From Micrococcales bacterium (GTDB lineage Bacteria; Actinomycetota; Actinomycetes; Actinomycetales; Microbacteriaceae), in contig CANGBK010000010.1 of NCBI GenBank assembly GCA_947452235.1, forward strand, positions 1 to 33,216: a stretch of 33,216 bases of DNA. The letters run 5' to 3'. Within the stretch, counting starts at the first letter, position 1; each line of letters opens with the position of its first letter. Below are positions 9,150 to 17,443 of this stretch, piece by piece. The notes beneath the pieces were generated by a model. It was not told where the DNA came from and made no database searches. It saw nothing but the letters and a program-made list of their open reading frames with translations. Position numbers and translations under genes: made by a program.

Positions 9150-10502
9150 TTAGGGCTTGGTTATTAAAGCCATGAACATAGAGTCAGTGTTATCACGCTG
9201 GGTGTGCAACTGAACGGTCTTACGTCCATTTGGCAATGCGCCTGCCATGTATTCGGCATTCATGAACGAGGTTAGATCGAGAACCTGAACTCCTAGGTTT
9301 CTAATTGCCTTATCAATAATCGCTGTTGTCTCAGATAAGTGCGGCGAACAAGTCACGTAAAGCAACAAACCGCCTGGGGCTAGTGCCTCATAGCCGCTGG
9401 CGAGCAGTTCAAACTGTAAAGCAGTGAGCGTCTTCAGGTCTGCGGCACTTTTACGCCACCTAGCTTCTGGTCTTCTTCTAAGCGCTCCAAGGCCGGTGCA
9501 AGGGGCATCAATCAAAATCCTCTGAAACTTGTTGGGCATCATTTCACCGAAGTAACGACCATCTTCAACAGTGACCCTAAGCTTTGGGTCTATAGGCGCA
9601 AGAGCATCCCTAACCAAATCTGCACGATGATCTTGAACCTCATTTGCCGTGAACAGTGCCCCACTTGATTTTGCTAGAGCAGCAAGAAGAGCTGCCTTTC
9701 CGCCAGGGCCAGCGCACAAATCAAGCCAATTCTCCCCTGGTTCAACACTTCGATACTGGGCAAGAGCTAAAGCAGCAAGTTGCGATCCTTCGTCCTGCAC
9801 TCTAACCCCTGAGCCGAAACCTATTAGTTCATCAGGGCGACCTGATTCAACGCTGAAACCAATAGGGCTATGACGATCAAGTTCAACGTTTTCTTCTCTG
9901 TAGTCATCTCGTGATGCAAAGCCCGGAAGAGCTACTAGATTCACCTCGGCTGGGGTGTTATTGCTTCGAAGCAGAGCTTCAAGTTCATCACCAATGCCAT
10001 CGGTAATAAGAGACTGTCTTAGAGCTTGAACTATCCAAACTGGATGAGAGTACCGTATTGCGAGGGCTTCAACTTCTGACTTTCCTTCGACTAGGATTTC
10101 TATCCACTCATCAATCGTCTTTTCACTGACTCTTCTTAGAACCCCATTACTGAATCCGACAACCCTCTCGCCCAAGTTCTTCCGAACTAACTCAACTGTT
10201 TCGCTTATCGCAGCGTGAGCTGGAACCCTCATGTTCAAAAGTTGGTGACAACCGAGCCTAAGCGCATTTAGTAATCCAGGTTCAATTTCAGCTACTGGCC
10301 TTGAGCTGACCTTATCCAAAATGCAGTCATAGGTGTATTGCCAGCGAATGGTTGAAAAGCCAAGTTCTTGAGCAAAAGCTGACTCACGTGTATCAAACGC
10401 AGCCTTTCTCAAAAGCGCTGGCATCAAAAGATTTGCGTAAGCATCATCATTGGTGACTTTATTTAAAAGATCAAAGGCCACTTGTCTTGCTGATATTGTC
10501 AA
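9150..10502 (-). CDS. rsmB: 16S rRNA (cytosine-C5)-methyltransferase RsmB
   Basis: SAM-dependent enzyme that methylates C967 (E. coli numbering) of 16S rRNA. 450 residues. An N-terminal NusB-like RNA-binding domain (about 1-140) is followed by a Rossmann methyltransferase domain. The latter has the SAM loop LDLCAGPGGKAALL (260-273), DAPCTGLGALRRRPEARW with Cys335, and VTCSPHLSET with Cys385, the two cysteines used by m5C enzymes. The start is TTG at 10502, overlapping the fmt stop as TTGA, with AAGGA about nine bases upstream. No nearby ATG would keep the conserved N-terminus. Confidence 0.94.
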   Translation of the reverse strand: MTISARQVAFDLLNKVTNDDAYANLLMPALLRKAAFDTRESAFAQELGFSTIRWQYTYDCILDKVSSRPVAEIEPGLLNALRLGCHQLLNMRVPAHAAISETVELVRKNLGERVVGFSNGVLRRVSEKTIDEWIEILVEGKSEVEALAIRYSHPVWIVQALRQSLITDGIGDELEALLRSNNTPAEVNLVALPGFASRDDYREENVELDRHSPIGFSVESGRPDELIGFGSGVRVQDEGSQLAALALAQYRSVEPGENWLDLCAGPGGKAALLAALAKSSGALFTANEVQDHRADLVRDALAPIDPKLRVTVEDGRYFGEMMPNKFQRILIDAPCTGLGALRRRPEARWRKSAADLKTLTALQFELLASGYEALAPGGLLLYVTCSPHLSETTAIIDKAIRNLGVQVLDLTSFMNAEYMAGALPNGRKTVQLHTQRDNTDSMFMALITKP

Positions 10503-11416
10503 TTAAGTCTTTCCTTGTGGTCTGCTCCACGATACCAATCAACAGCTGCCATTGGCTTTTTTGAACTTGGTTGAACCTCGACTAGCTCAATTGCGCTTGC
10601 CTGTCCACAACCAACAACCACTTTTCCATCTACCAGACTAAGTTCGCCAATACCGGTTGAGTGAATCCCTACGTGCTCACGGGCAAGCAAAACTCTAAAC
10701 GGTTCACCTTTGTATGAGCACCAAGCCATAGGTTCTGGATTGAATGCTCGAACCTGGTTGAGGATCTGTTCAGCGTTGTTGCTAAAACGAATTCTTGCCT
10801 CATCGCGGGTTGGCTTAGGGGCTATCGTCGGAACTCCAGTTTGTTGTTCTAGCTGGAAGGTACCGTTGTAGATATTAGGTAGTTCTTGGTTCAACAATGA
10901 AACACCGAGCTGATTCAACCTTGTTAGAAGATCTCCCGCAGTTTCATTTGTCTGAACTATGACTGGAAGTGTTGCTAAGACGTCACCAGTGTCCATACCT
11001 TCATCTAACTTGAAGATAGTTATCCCGGTTTCAATATCACCGTTTTCAAGTGCCCTTTGAACTGGCGCAGCACCTCGGTACTTAGGTAGCAAGCTGTAGT
11101 GAAGGTTGAACCAACCATTTGGAATAATCTCAAGTGCACCCTTTTTTAAAATCACTCCGTAAGCAACTATTACTCCAAGATCTGCTTTGAGAGAGTCAAT
11201 TACGCTGATAATTTCAGAGGTTATTTTATTCGCCTTGATAACCTGGATGCCCAACTCATTTGCAGTCTGAGCAACAGCTGATTCCGTTAAAACTTTCTTA
11301 CGTCCAACAGGTGCATCTTCGCGGGTTAGAACACCAACAACTTCATGTCCCGATGCAACAAGACCTCGCAACACAGTTGCTGCTGTTTCCGGGGTTCCTG
11401 CAAAAAGTATTCTCAC
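10499..11416 (-). CDS. fmt: Methionyl-tRNA formyltransferase
   Basis: Formylates initiator Met-tRNA using 10-formyl-THF. 305 residues. The N-terminus reads MRILFAGTPETA. The catalytic triad is in place as Asn104 and His106 (FNLHYSLLPKYRGAAPVQ) and Asp142 (GMDTGDVL). A C-terminal OB-like tRNA-binding domain starts at about residue 205. The start is GTG at 11416, nine bases after priA, with no clear SD. No def (peptide deformylase) gene lies beside it, so deformylase must be encoded elsewhere. Confidence 0.96.
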   Translation of the reverse strand: MRILFAGTPETAATVLRGLVASGHEVVGVLTREDAPVGRKKVLTESAVAQTANELGIQVIKANKITSEIISVIDSLKADLGVIVAYGVILKKGALEIIPNGWFNLHYSLLPKYRGAAPVQRALENGDIETGITIFKLDEGMDTGDVLATLPVIVQTNETAGDLLTRLNQLGVSLLNQELPNIYNGTFQLEQQTGVPTIAPKPTRDEARIRFSNNAEQILNQVRAFNPEPMAWCSYKGEPFRVLLAREHVGIHSTGIGELSLVDGKVVVGCGQASAIELVEVQPSSKKPMAAVDWYRGADHKERLN

Positions 11417-11425
11417 TCGTCAAGG

Positions 11426-13282
11426 TTAGAGCACGCTGGCATCATCCATGCTGATGCGAAACAGTCTTTGGCCAGGTTTTCTGAATTTACTCTTGTTGGA
11501 AATTTTCATTGAAAGTTCAATAAGAGTAGTTGCCACCTGATTTCCCTGTGCATATGGGTAGGTGAAGGCAATCTGATTTCCGCTAGCTGGTAGCTTACGT
11601 AGATAGTTCGCCACATCTGAATTTAGTGTCTCAGCCGTCAAGTCGTTCAAATCTGCTTGAGAAGTTGAACTGATGCTAAGAAGTCTTTGAGCCGGTGGTA
11701 ATCCGAGCTCAACACGGTCTGTGTAGTCAGCCTGAATCATTGAATAGAAGTCAAATTGTTTAGCCTGATCTGCTATTAACCCTGTCAGCCCGACAAAGAT
11801 CACTAACCCTTGTTGACTTACCAAAGATGCGGCATTAGCCCAACGAAGTGCAGATTGTTCAAGGGAACGCAGCCTAGATCCAGCAACCATTGAATAGGCA
11901 TCGGCTATCAACACACAGGAGTAACCACCATCAACAAAAGGCTCGGCTCCATTGGTGGCGATGACTAGTGTTGCCCCTGAAGCAACTCTGGTTATTTTTT
12001 CAGCACCAGAAGAGTGAACAATCTGAGCCTCAGGAAAGCCTTTAGCTAGTGATTCAGCTAAGCCTGAAGATCCAAGCTTGATGATTGAAACATCTACTCC
12101 ACCGCACGAACAAGCGCCAATTGGGCCAGAGAACAAACAACTACGGCATCTGAACTTTCCAGAAGCATCAATCCAAATGCGGCCAGAGCATTCAGGACAC
12201 TCCCTCAGTTCTCTACAATTGCGACAAGCAACACCAGTTGCCTGGCCTAGGGTTGCCGTTTGAATAAGGACAGGTTTTCCTGCACGCAAGCAACTAGAAA
12301 TAAATCCAAAACTCTCATCGTCAAGTCTGGTGTGATTGTCGGTGACTCTGGTCATTGGTTTCGCTTGAACTAGCTCAGCTTTTTTGAAATAACCAAGTTC
12401 AACCAGTCGCACCATATCGGCACTCGGAGAATATGAGGTAACCAACATGGCAGCTTTCTCGATTTCTTGGCGTTGCAGCAAGACATCTCTCGAGTTCCAA
12501 TATGGTGCGGATTGCTCGATGTGTGATTCATCCCCATCATCGATTAAGACGATTAATCCCAAGTTCTTTGCTGGAGCGAAGGATGCAGACCTAACTCCAT
12601 AGTTGATAGCAACTTCATCTAGAGCACGTAGATAGTTGGTGTAACGAACCGAGCCGGTATCGCTACTTTCATGTCTGATTGAATAATTACTAAATCCCAA
12701 AGCATCAATTGCCACTTCCAGAGCCTCAACGGCGCGATAGTCAGGAGCGACAATTAGTGTGCTTTGTCCTCTCCCTAGTTGCCAAGCTCCGAGAAGTGCA
12801 ATTTCCTTGGCCCAAGCTGGGTACCCATTTGGTTCAACTTTGTAGTCAAAAGAAGCGAACACTCGTTTATGCGAAAGCAACTCGTTTTCAATGAGCGGTT
12901 TAGCTTCTAGTCCAGAGAATGTTTCATTTCTAGCTGCATACGCAGCTTCTGCTCGTTTAAGTCTTTTCGGTAAAATCTGGGAAAGTAATTCACCAACCGA
13001 TCCAGCCTGCCTTTGCGCAACAGCAAACGCTAAATCTAACTGACTCTTGGTAAGAAGAGGGATAGAACACGAGATTGATTCAATAGATGAAGCCTTGCTG
13101 GAGAATTCAGAATCACTTGAAAGCTCAACCACGATGCCAACCTTGTTATCCTTCTTTGGACCAAATGGAACATTTACAAGTTGACCGAATTCCAGTTCAA
13201 GACCATCGGGTATTGAGTAATCAAACTCTTTATCAAGTTGAGGTAAGGCCGAAGGGAACCTGACCTTGGCATACCGAGTCAA
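11426..13282 (-). CDS. priA: PriA-like replication restart protein lacking helicase motifs
   Basis: 618-residue primosomal protein N' homologue of the actinobacterial type. The N-terminal DNA-binding domain is recognisable (ARYAKV-like start, FDYSIPDGLELEFGQLVNVPFG). In the usual Walker A region there is only LLGAWQLGRGQSTLIV, with no GxxxxGKT, and the DEAH position reads LIDDGDES. The zinc-binding insert is well kept, with Cys at 353, 356, 362, 365, 379, 382, 391 and 393. Actinobacterial PriA proteins are known to lack detectable helicase motifs, so a structural role in restart is more likely than strand unwinding. The start is TTG at 13282 with AGGAG six bases upstream, one base after the metK stop. 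Confidence 0.9.
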   Translation of the reverse strand: MTRYAKVRFPSALPQLDKEFDYSIPDGLELEFGQLVNVPFGPKKDNKVGIVVELSSDSEFSSKASSIESISCSIPLLTKSQLDLAFAVAQRQAGSVGELLSQILPKRLKRAEAAYAARNETFSGLEAKPLIENELLSHKRVFASFDYKVEPNGYPAWAKEIALLGAWQLGRGQSTLIVAPDYRAVEALEVAIDALGFSNYSIRHESSDTGSVRYTNYLRALDEVAINYGVRSASFAPAKNLGLIVLIDDGDESHIEQSAPYWNSRDVLLQRQEIEKAAMLVTSYSPSADMVRLVELGYFKKAELVQAKPMTRVTDNHTRLDDESFGFISSCLRAGKPVLIQTATLGQATGVACRNCRELRECPECSGRIWIDASGKFRCRSCLFSGPIGACSCGGVDVSIIKLGSSGLAESLAKGFPEAQIVHSSGAEKITRVASGATLVIATNGAEPFVDGGYSCVLIADAYSMVAGSRLRSLEQSALRWANAASLVSQQGLVIFVGLTGLIADQAKQFDFYSMIQADYTDRVELGLPPAQRLLSISSTSQADLNDLTAETLNSDVANYLRKLPASGNQIAFTYPYAQGNQVATTLIELSMKISNKSKFRKPGQRLFRISMDDASVL

Positions 13283-13283
13283 T

Positions 13284-14474
13284 TTAGACTCCTAAAGCGC
13301 GCTGAAGGTCAGCCACCTTGTTGGTTCTTTCCCAGGTGAACTCTGGTAGCTCTCTTCCAAAGTGCCCATAGGATGCGGTCTTGCTGTAGATAGGTCTTAG
13401 AAGGTCAAGCTCGTTGATGATTGCTCTAGGACGAAGGTCGAATACTTCCAAGATCGCCTTTGTGAGCCTAGATTCATCTACCTTGTTGGTTCCAAAAGTT
13501 TCCACATAAAGGCCAACTGGTCGCGCAGAACCAATTGCGTAGGCAACTTGAACCTCAGCTTTATCAGCTAAACCTGCTGCGACGACGTTCTTGGCAACCC
13601 AACGCATTGCATAGGCTGCAGACCTGTCAACTTTTGATGGATCCTTACCGCTGAAGGCACCGCCTCCGTGACGGGAGTATCCACCGTATGTGTCAACGAT
13701 GATCTTTCGACCGGTAAGACCAGCATCACCTTTTGGTCCACCGATTTCAAACTTTCCAGATGGATTAATCAAAAGGTTGCTTGCCTCTGTGGTGAATCCG
13801 AAAGAGTCCAACACAGGATAGATAACGAATTTAGCTATGTCGGCTTTCAAAGTGTCCTGAGAAACATTTGGATTGTGCTGAGCACTAACTACAACTTTAT
13901 CTACGGTGACAGGTTTACCGTTTTCGTAACCAATAGTCACCTGAGTCTTGCCGTCAGGTCGTAGGTAATCCAAAGTTCCATCTTTACGAACGTGAGCAAG
14001 CTTCTCAGCTAGTGAATGAGCAAGTTTGATAGGTAGTGGCATCAGAGACTCGGTTTCATTACAGGCAAAACCGAACATTAGTCCTTGATCGCCAGCGCCT
14101 TGAGCATCAAGCTCATCTAAGTTACCGAGGCGAAGCTCAAGAGAATTATCAACACCACCTGCGATATCTGGTGATTGTTTACCGATCGATACTGAAACGC
14201 CACAGCTCTCGCCGTCAAAACCGATTTGTGAGGATGTGTACCCGATATCTAGAAGCTTTTGACGAACGATGTCAGGGATTTCAGCGTATCCTTCGGTGGT
14301 GATTTCACCAGCAACATGAACAAGTCCTGTAGTGACAAGTGTCTCAACGGCTACGCGAGAACTCGGGTCCTGTTCCAACAGGTTATCGAGAATAGTGTCG
14401 CTGATCTGGTCACAGATTTTATCTGGGTGACCTTCGGTAACAGATTCGGAGGTAAAAAGTCTCAATTCGCTCAT
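13284..14474 (-). CDS. metK: S-adenosylmethionine synthetase
   Basis: Makes SAM from methionine and ATP; SAM is also the donor for neighbouring RsmB. 396 residues, usual length. Signatures: [20 protein letters not shown] at the N-terminus, [15 protein letters not shown], and the glycine-rich [19 protein letters not shown]. The ATG at 14474 has GGTGGG close upstream. It follows coaBC after 39 bp containing a palindrome with a -10-like TATACT, and it is almost fused to priA (one-base gap). Confidence 0.97.
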   Translation of the reverse strand: MSELRLFTSESVTEGHPDKICDQISDTILDNLLEQDPSSRVAVETLVTTGLVHVAGEITTEGYAEIPDIVRQKLLDIGYTSSQIGFDGESCGVSVSIGKQSPDIAGGVDNSLELRLGNLDELDAQGAGDQGLMFGFACNETESLMPLPIKLAHSLAEKLAHVRKDGTLDYLRPDGKTQVTIGYENGKPVTVDKVVVSAQHNPNVSQDTLKADIAKFVIYPVLDSFGFTTEASNLLINPSGKFEIGGPKGDAGLTGRKIIVDTYGGYSRHGGGAFSGKDPSKVDRSAAYAMRWVAKNVVAAGLADKAEVQVAYAIGSARPVGLYVETFGTNKVDESRLTKAILEVFDLRPRAIINELDLLRPIYSKTASYGHFGRELPEFTWERTNKVADLQRALGV

Positions 14475-14482
14475 AGCCCACC

Positions 14483-14494
14483 AAGTATATACTT
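14483..14494. promoter_or_regulatory. 12-bp palindrome with -10-like element upstream of metK
   Basis: AAGTATATACTT is a perfect 12-base palindrome in the 39-bp coaBC-metK gap, ending nine bases before the metK ATG. Read on the minus strand it contains TATACT, a good match to a TANNNT -10 box, which would place the transcription start at or next to the ATG. I see no -35 match at the right distance. It may be a promoter giving a very short leader, an operator, or chance. Confidence 0.3.
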
Positions 14495-14513
14495 CACGGG
14501 CGACACGATAGGA

Positions 14514-15713
14514 CTAACCCTCTAGCAATGTGTAAAGAGAATCAAGAATCGTGTTAGCAACATCGTATTTAGAGCCTGAGGCCTTAGTTGTGTGACCTTC
14601 TGTTACTACCAAAACCTCAGTGTCATCCTGGCCAAATACAACTCCCCTAGAAACCCAGTTAGCGACAATAGCATCAACACCTTTACCATGAAGCTTTTTC
14701 TTAGCTAGGGACTCAAGGCTTTGCACTTGATCGTCTGAGCCAACCTCTGCCGCAAAGCCAATAAGAACAGGCTTTTTTGATGAAATGCGCTTCTTGCTTA
14801 GTTCTGAAAGCAAGTCAGGGTTTGAAAGCAAGTGGAGTTCTAATTCAGGATTCTCTGACCGATGGAGTTTTCCCTCGATTGGATTAGCAAGTCTGTAATC
14901 GCTAACTGCTGCAGGCATGATTATTGCATCCGCTGAATCGAAAGCTAATTGCAGTGCATTATCAAGATCGCTAACACTAGCAACTCGAATCAGTCTCTGA
15001 ACATTCGGAATTGGTAAATCTATATTCGCTGCAATGAAAGTAACCTCAGCACCTCTATCTAGTGCTGCTTGAGCCAAAGCTATTCCTTGTTTACCACTTG
15101 AGTGATTTCCAATGAAGCGAACCTCGTCGATCACTTCTCTAGTTCCACCAGCCGCGATAATGATTTGCTTACCGACTAGTTGATCGACTCCTTCACTAAA
15201 TAAGAGTGCTCGTCTAACTATGTCCTCGGGTTCAACCATTCTGCCCACACCAGTGTCATTTCCGGTCAGTCGCCCGGCTTCTGGACTGAGAATGTGGACA
15301 CCGCGATTAGTGAGAGTCTTAACGTTCTCTTTGGTAGCAGGGTGATCCCACATCGCAGTGTGCATCGCTGGAGCGATAACAACTTTGGCTTCAGTAGCCA
15401 TCAAAACGTTGGTTAGAAGATCATCAGCAAAACCACTCGCGTATCTAGCAAGGAACGCAGCTGTCGCAGGTGCAACGATAATCAGGTCAGCTTCTTGAGC
15501 TAGTTTGATGTGCTTAACATCAGCAACTTGGGTATAGAGATCTGGGTCGATGTTGTTATGAGAAAGGGCTTCTAAAGTTGCAGACCCAATAAACTTCAAG
15601 GCATTTTGGGTTGGTAATACTTTGACGCTGTGACCAGCTTCTGTAAGTAGTCGAACAATGTTCGCTGACTTGTATGCCGCGATACCGCCGGTGATGCCAA
15701 CTAGTATGCGCAA
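14514..15713 (-). CDS. coaBC: Bifunctional CoaBC (phosphopantothenoylcysteine synthetase/decarboxylase)
   Basis: Performs two steps of coenzyme A synthesis: ligation of cysteine to 4'-phosphopantothenate (CoaB) and decarboxylation to 4'-phosphopantetheine (CoaC). 399 residues. The N-terminal flavin-dependent CoaC half starts GITGGIAAYKSA, with His68 in VKHIKLAQEAD and PAMHTAMW (115-122). The CoaB half starts near 183, with AAGGTREVIDEVRFIGN and SSGKQG (205-210). The loop where enterobacterial CoaC has an active-site Cys reads RLTGNDTGVGRM, which resembles what I recall of actinobacterial forms. The start is TTG at 15713 with AGGG about five bases upstream, 12 bases after rpoZ. Confidence 0.95.
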   Translation of the reverse strand: MRILVGITGGIAAYKSANIVRLLTEAGHSVKVLPTQNALKFIGSATLEALSHNNIDPDLYTQVADVKHIKLAQEADLIIVAPATAAFLARYASGFADDLLTNVLMATEAKVVIAPAMHTAMWDHPATKENVKTLTNRGVHILSPEAGRLTGNDTGVGRMVEPEDIVRRALLFSEGVDQLVGKQIIIAAGGTREVIDEVRFIGNHSSGKQGIALAQAALDRGAEVTFIAANIDLPIPNVQRLIRVASVSDLDNALQLAFDSADAIIMPAAVSDYRLANPIEGKLHRSENPELELHLLSNPDLLSELSKKRISSKKPVLIGFAAEVGSDDQVQSLESLAKKKLHGKGVDAIVANWVSRGVVFGQDDTEVLVVTEGHTTKASGSKYDVANTILDSLYTLLEG

Positions 15714-15725
15714 GGTTGCCCTAAA

Positions 15726-15983
15726 TTACTCAGTTTCGCTAGTAGCAGTAACTGCGCCAGCAACAATTTCCTTCATAGCAATTGAAAGAGGCTTGTCGTT
15801 AACTTCAGAGTCAACTAGAGGACCAACGTTGGTAAACAATGAACCCTCGTGAAGAGCTGAGTAGTAGTCGTTGATTTGACGAGCGCGTTTAGCTGCGAAA
15901 ATAACCAAACCGTACTTTGATGGGTGCTTGTCCATAAGCGCGTCGATGGACGGGTTTACGATACCTTCTAATTTCTCAGACAT
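15726..15983 (-). CDS. rpoZ: RNA polymerase omega subunit
   Basis: 85-residue omega subunit that helps assemble RNA polymerase around beta-prime. [34 protein letters not shown] contains the conserved omega core, and [29 protein letters not shown] is the actinobacterial extension. This latter stretch looks most like Microbacteriaceae. The position after gmk and before coaBC is standard. The 44-bp gap from gmk is one of the larger ones here, but I could not find a convincing promoter in it; the SD is weak (GAAAG). Confidence 0.95.
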   Translation of the reverse strand: MSEKLEGIVNPSIDALMDKHPSKYGLVIFAAKRARQINDYYSALHEGSLFTNVGPLVDSEVNDKPLSIAMKEIVAGAVTATSETE

Positions 15984-16027
15984 GTTCTAGTTACTTTCTA
16001 TAAATGGATTCAAAAAATGATGGCTAA

Positions 16028-16576
16028 CTAGGCCTGCATCAAGTCTAAGACATCCTGGGCACACTTGGCTACATCCTCATTGACTACAACATGGTCGAAT
16101 TCCGCCTGGGCAGCGAGCTCCTCCTTGGCGGTTTCTAGGCGAACGGCTATTTGTTCTGGGGACTCAGTGCCGCGTTCAGCCAGTCTTCTACCCAGTTCTT
16201 CCCAACTTGGCGGAGCGATAAAGATCAGGTTGGCCTCAGGCATTGCCTTCTTGACTAAACGAGCTCCCTGAAGGTCAATTTCAAGAATTATCTGTTGATT
16301 ATTGGCGATTGCCTCCTCAACAGGATTTCTAGGTGTTCCATACTTATGTTTCTTATGAACCACCGCGTATTCAAGAAGTTCACCCTTTTTGATCATCTCG
16401 TCGAATTGAGCGTCAGATACAAAGTGATAATGAACACCGTCAAGCTCCCCTGGTCTAGGTTCACGAGTTGTTGCTGAAATTGAGAGTTTCACCTCTGGAT
16501 GATGCTCCAAAATGTATCGAACGACAGTTCCCTTGCCAACCGCAGTTGGCCCAGCGATAACCGTCAATTTTGTCAT
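16028..16576 (-). CDS. gmk: Guanylate kinase
   Basis: Phosphorylates GMP to GDP. 182 residues. P-loop GPTAVGKGT at 9-17, GMP-binding SISATTREPRPGELDGVHYHFV, and LEIDLQGARLVKKAMPEANLIFIAPPSWEEL. Usual length, with no N-terminal extension. It starts 12 bases after pyrF with no strong SD. In many actinobacteria the small nucleoid protein gene mihF lies between pyrF and gmk; it is absent here. Confidence 0.96.
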   Translation of the reverse strand: MTKLTVIAGPTAVGKGTVVRYILEHHPEVKLSISATTREPRPGELDGVHYHFVSDAQFDEMIKKGELLEYAVVHKKHKYGTPRNPVEEAIANNQQIILEIDLQGARLVKKAMPEANLIFIAPPSWEELGRRLAERGTESPEQIAVRLETAKEELAAQAEFDHVVVNEDVAKCAQDVLDLMQA

Positions 16577-16588
16577 GCTTTAAGACTA

Positions 16589-17443
16589 CTAACTAAGGGC
16601 TTGCGCTAGTTCTGAAACATCAGCAGAAACAGCTTGCGAGACATTATTCATGCCATCTCTAAGAGCACTACGACTGATGCTGAAGATAACATTTGATGCG
16701 TTTGAACCAAATATCATCTTTGCTTGCGATATAAGAGCTCCCTGTGCTCCAAATCCTGGCGCAAGGATAGGCGCTGCCAGTTCAGTTAACCCCGCGTTTA
16801 AGCCTTCAAGATCAAACTTTGATTTATCAAGAGTTGCACCAACAACTAAACCAAGATGACCAAATCTACCTTTACTTGTTGCAGTTGCCTTATTGAGTTC
16901 AGCAACTTCCAAAGCCACTTGATTTGCAACGGTTGTCCCACCTGTTTGGGCCGTTTGGATAGTTTTACCCTCTGGGTTTGAAGTTGCACTGAGAATGAAC
17001 AAACCCTTGCCACGCTCGGCTGCAACAGCAATTGCTGGAGATAGCGACCCAACTCCCAAATAAGGAGAAACAGTCAGGGCATCACAAATAAACGGAGCAT
17101 CCTTGCTTAGCCACGCATCGGTATAGGCCTGCATCGTTGTCCCAATATCTCCACGCTTAGCATCGGCTATAACGAGTAGGCCACGTGAAGAGGCCTCTGA
17201 AAGAAGTTTTTCTAGAACTTGGAAACCCTTTGAACCAAAAGATTCAAAAAACGAAATTTGAGGTTTGATAATTCCAACCAGTCCAGAAACCTGGTCCAGC
17301 AAATCAAATGAGAATTTCTCAAGGCCAGCAACATCTAGCGAATAGTCGTTTTCAACAAGCAATTCCCTATGCGGGTCAATCCCAACACAGAGCTGACTCT
17401 TACTGAAAGCTAACTCAAGTTTTCTAGAAAATGACTCAGGCAA
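16589..17443 (-). CDS. pyrF: Orotidine 5'-phosphate decarboxylase, type 2
   Basis: Last step of UMP synthesis, OMP to UMP. 284 residues, the length of the longer (type 2) family found in actinobacteria. [12 protein letters not shown] (18-29) and the catalytic [10 protein letters not shown] (94-103, with Lys96) are intact; the phosphate-binding end shows [11 protein letters not shown]. The start is TTG at 17443, inside the last codons of carB (8-base overlap), with AGGAG eight bases upstream. It is the last gene of the pyr operon. Confidence 0.95.
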   Translation of the reverse strand: MPESFSRKLELAFSKSQLCVGIDPHRELLVENDYSLDVAGLEKFSFDLLDQVSGLVGIIKPQISFFESFGSKGFQVLEKLLSEASSRGLLVIADAKRGDIGTTMQAYTDAWLSKDAPFICDALTVSPYLGVGSLSPAIAVAAERGKGLFILSATSNPEGKTIQTAQTGGTTVANQVALEVAELNKATATSKGRFGHLGLVVGATLDKSKFDLEGLNAGLTELAAPILAPGFGAQGALISQAKMIFGSNASNVIFSISRSALRDGMNNVSQAVSADVSELAQALS

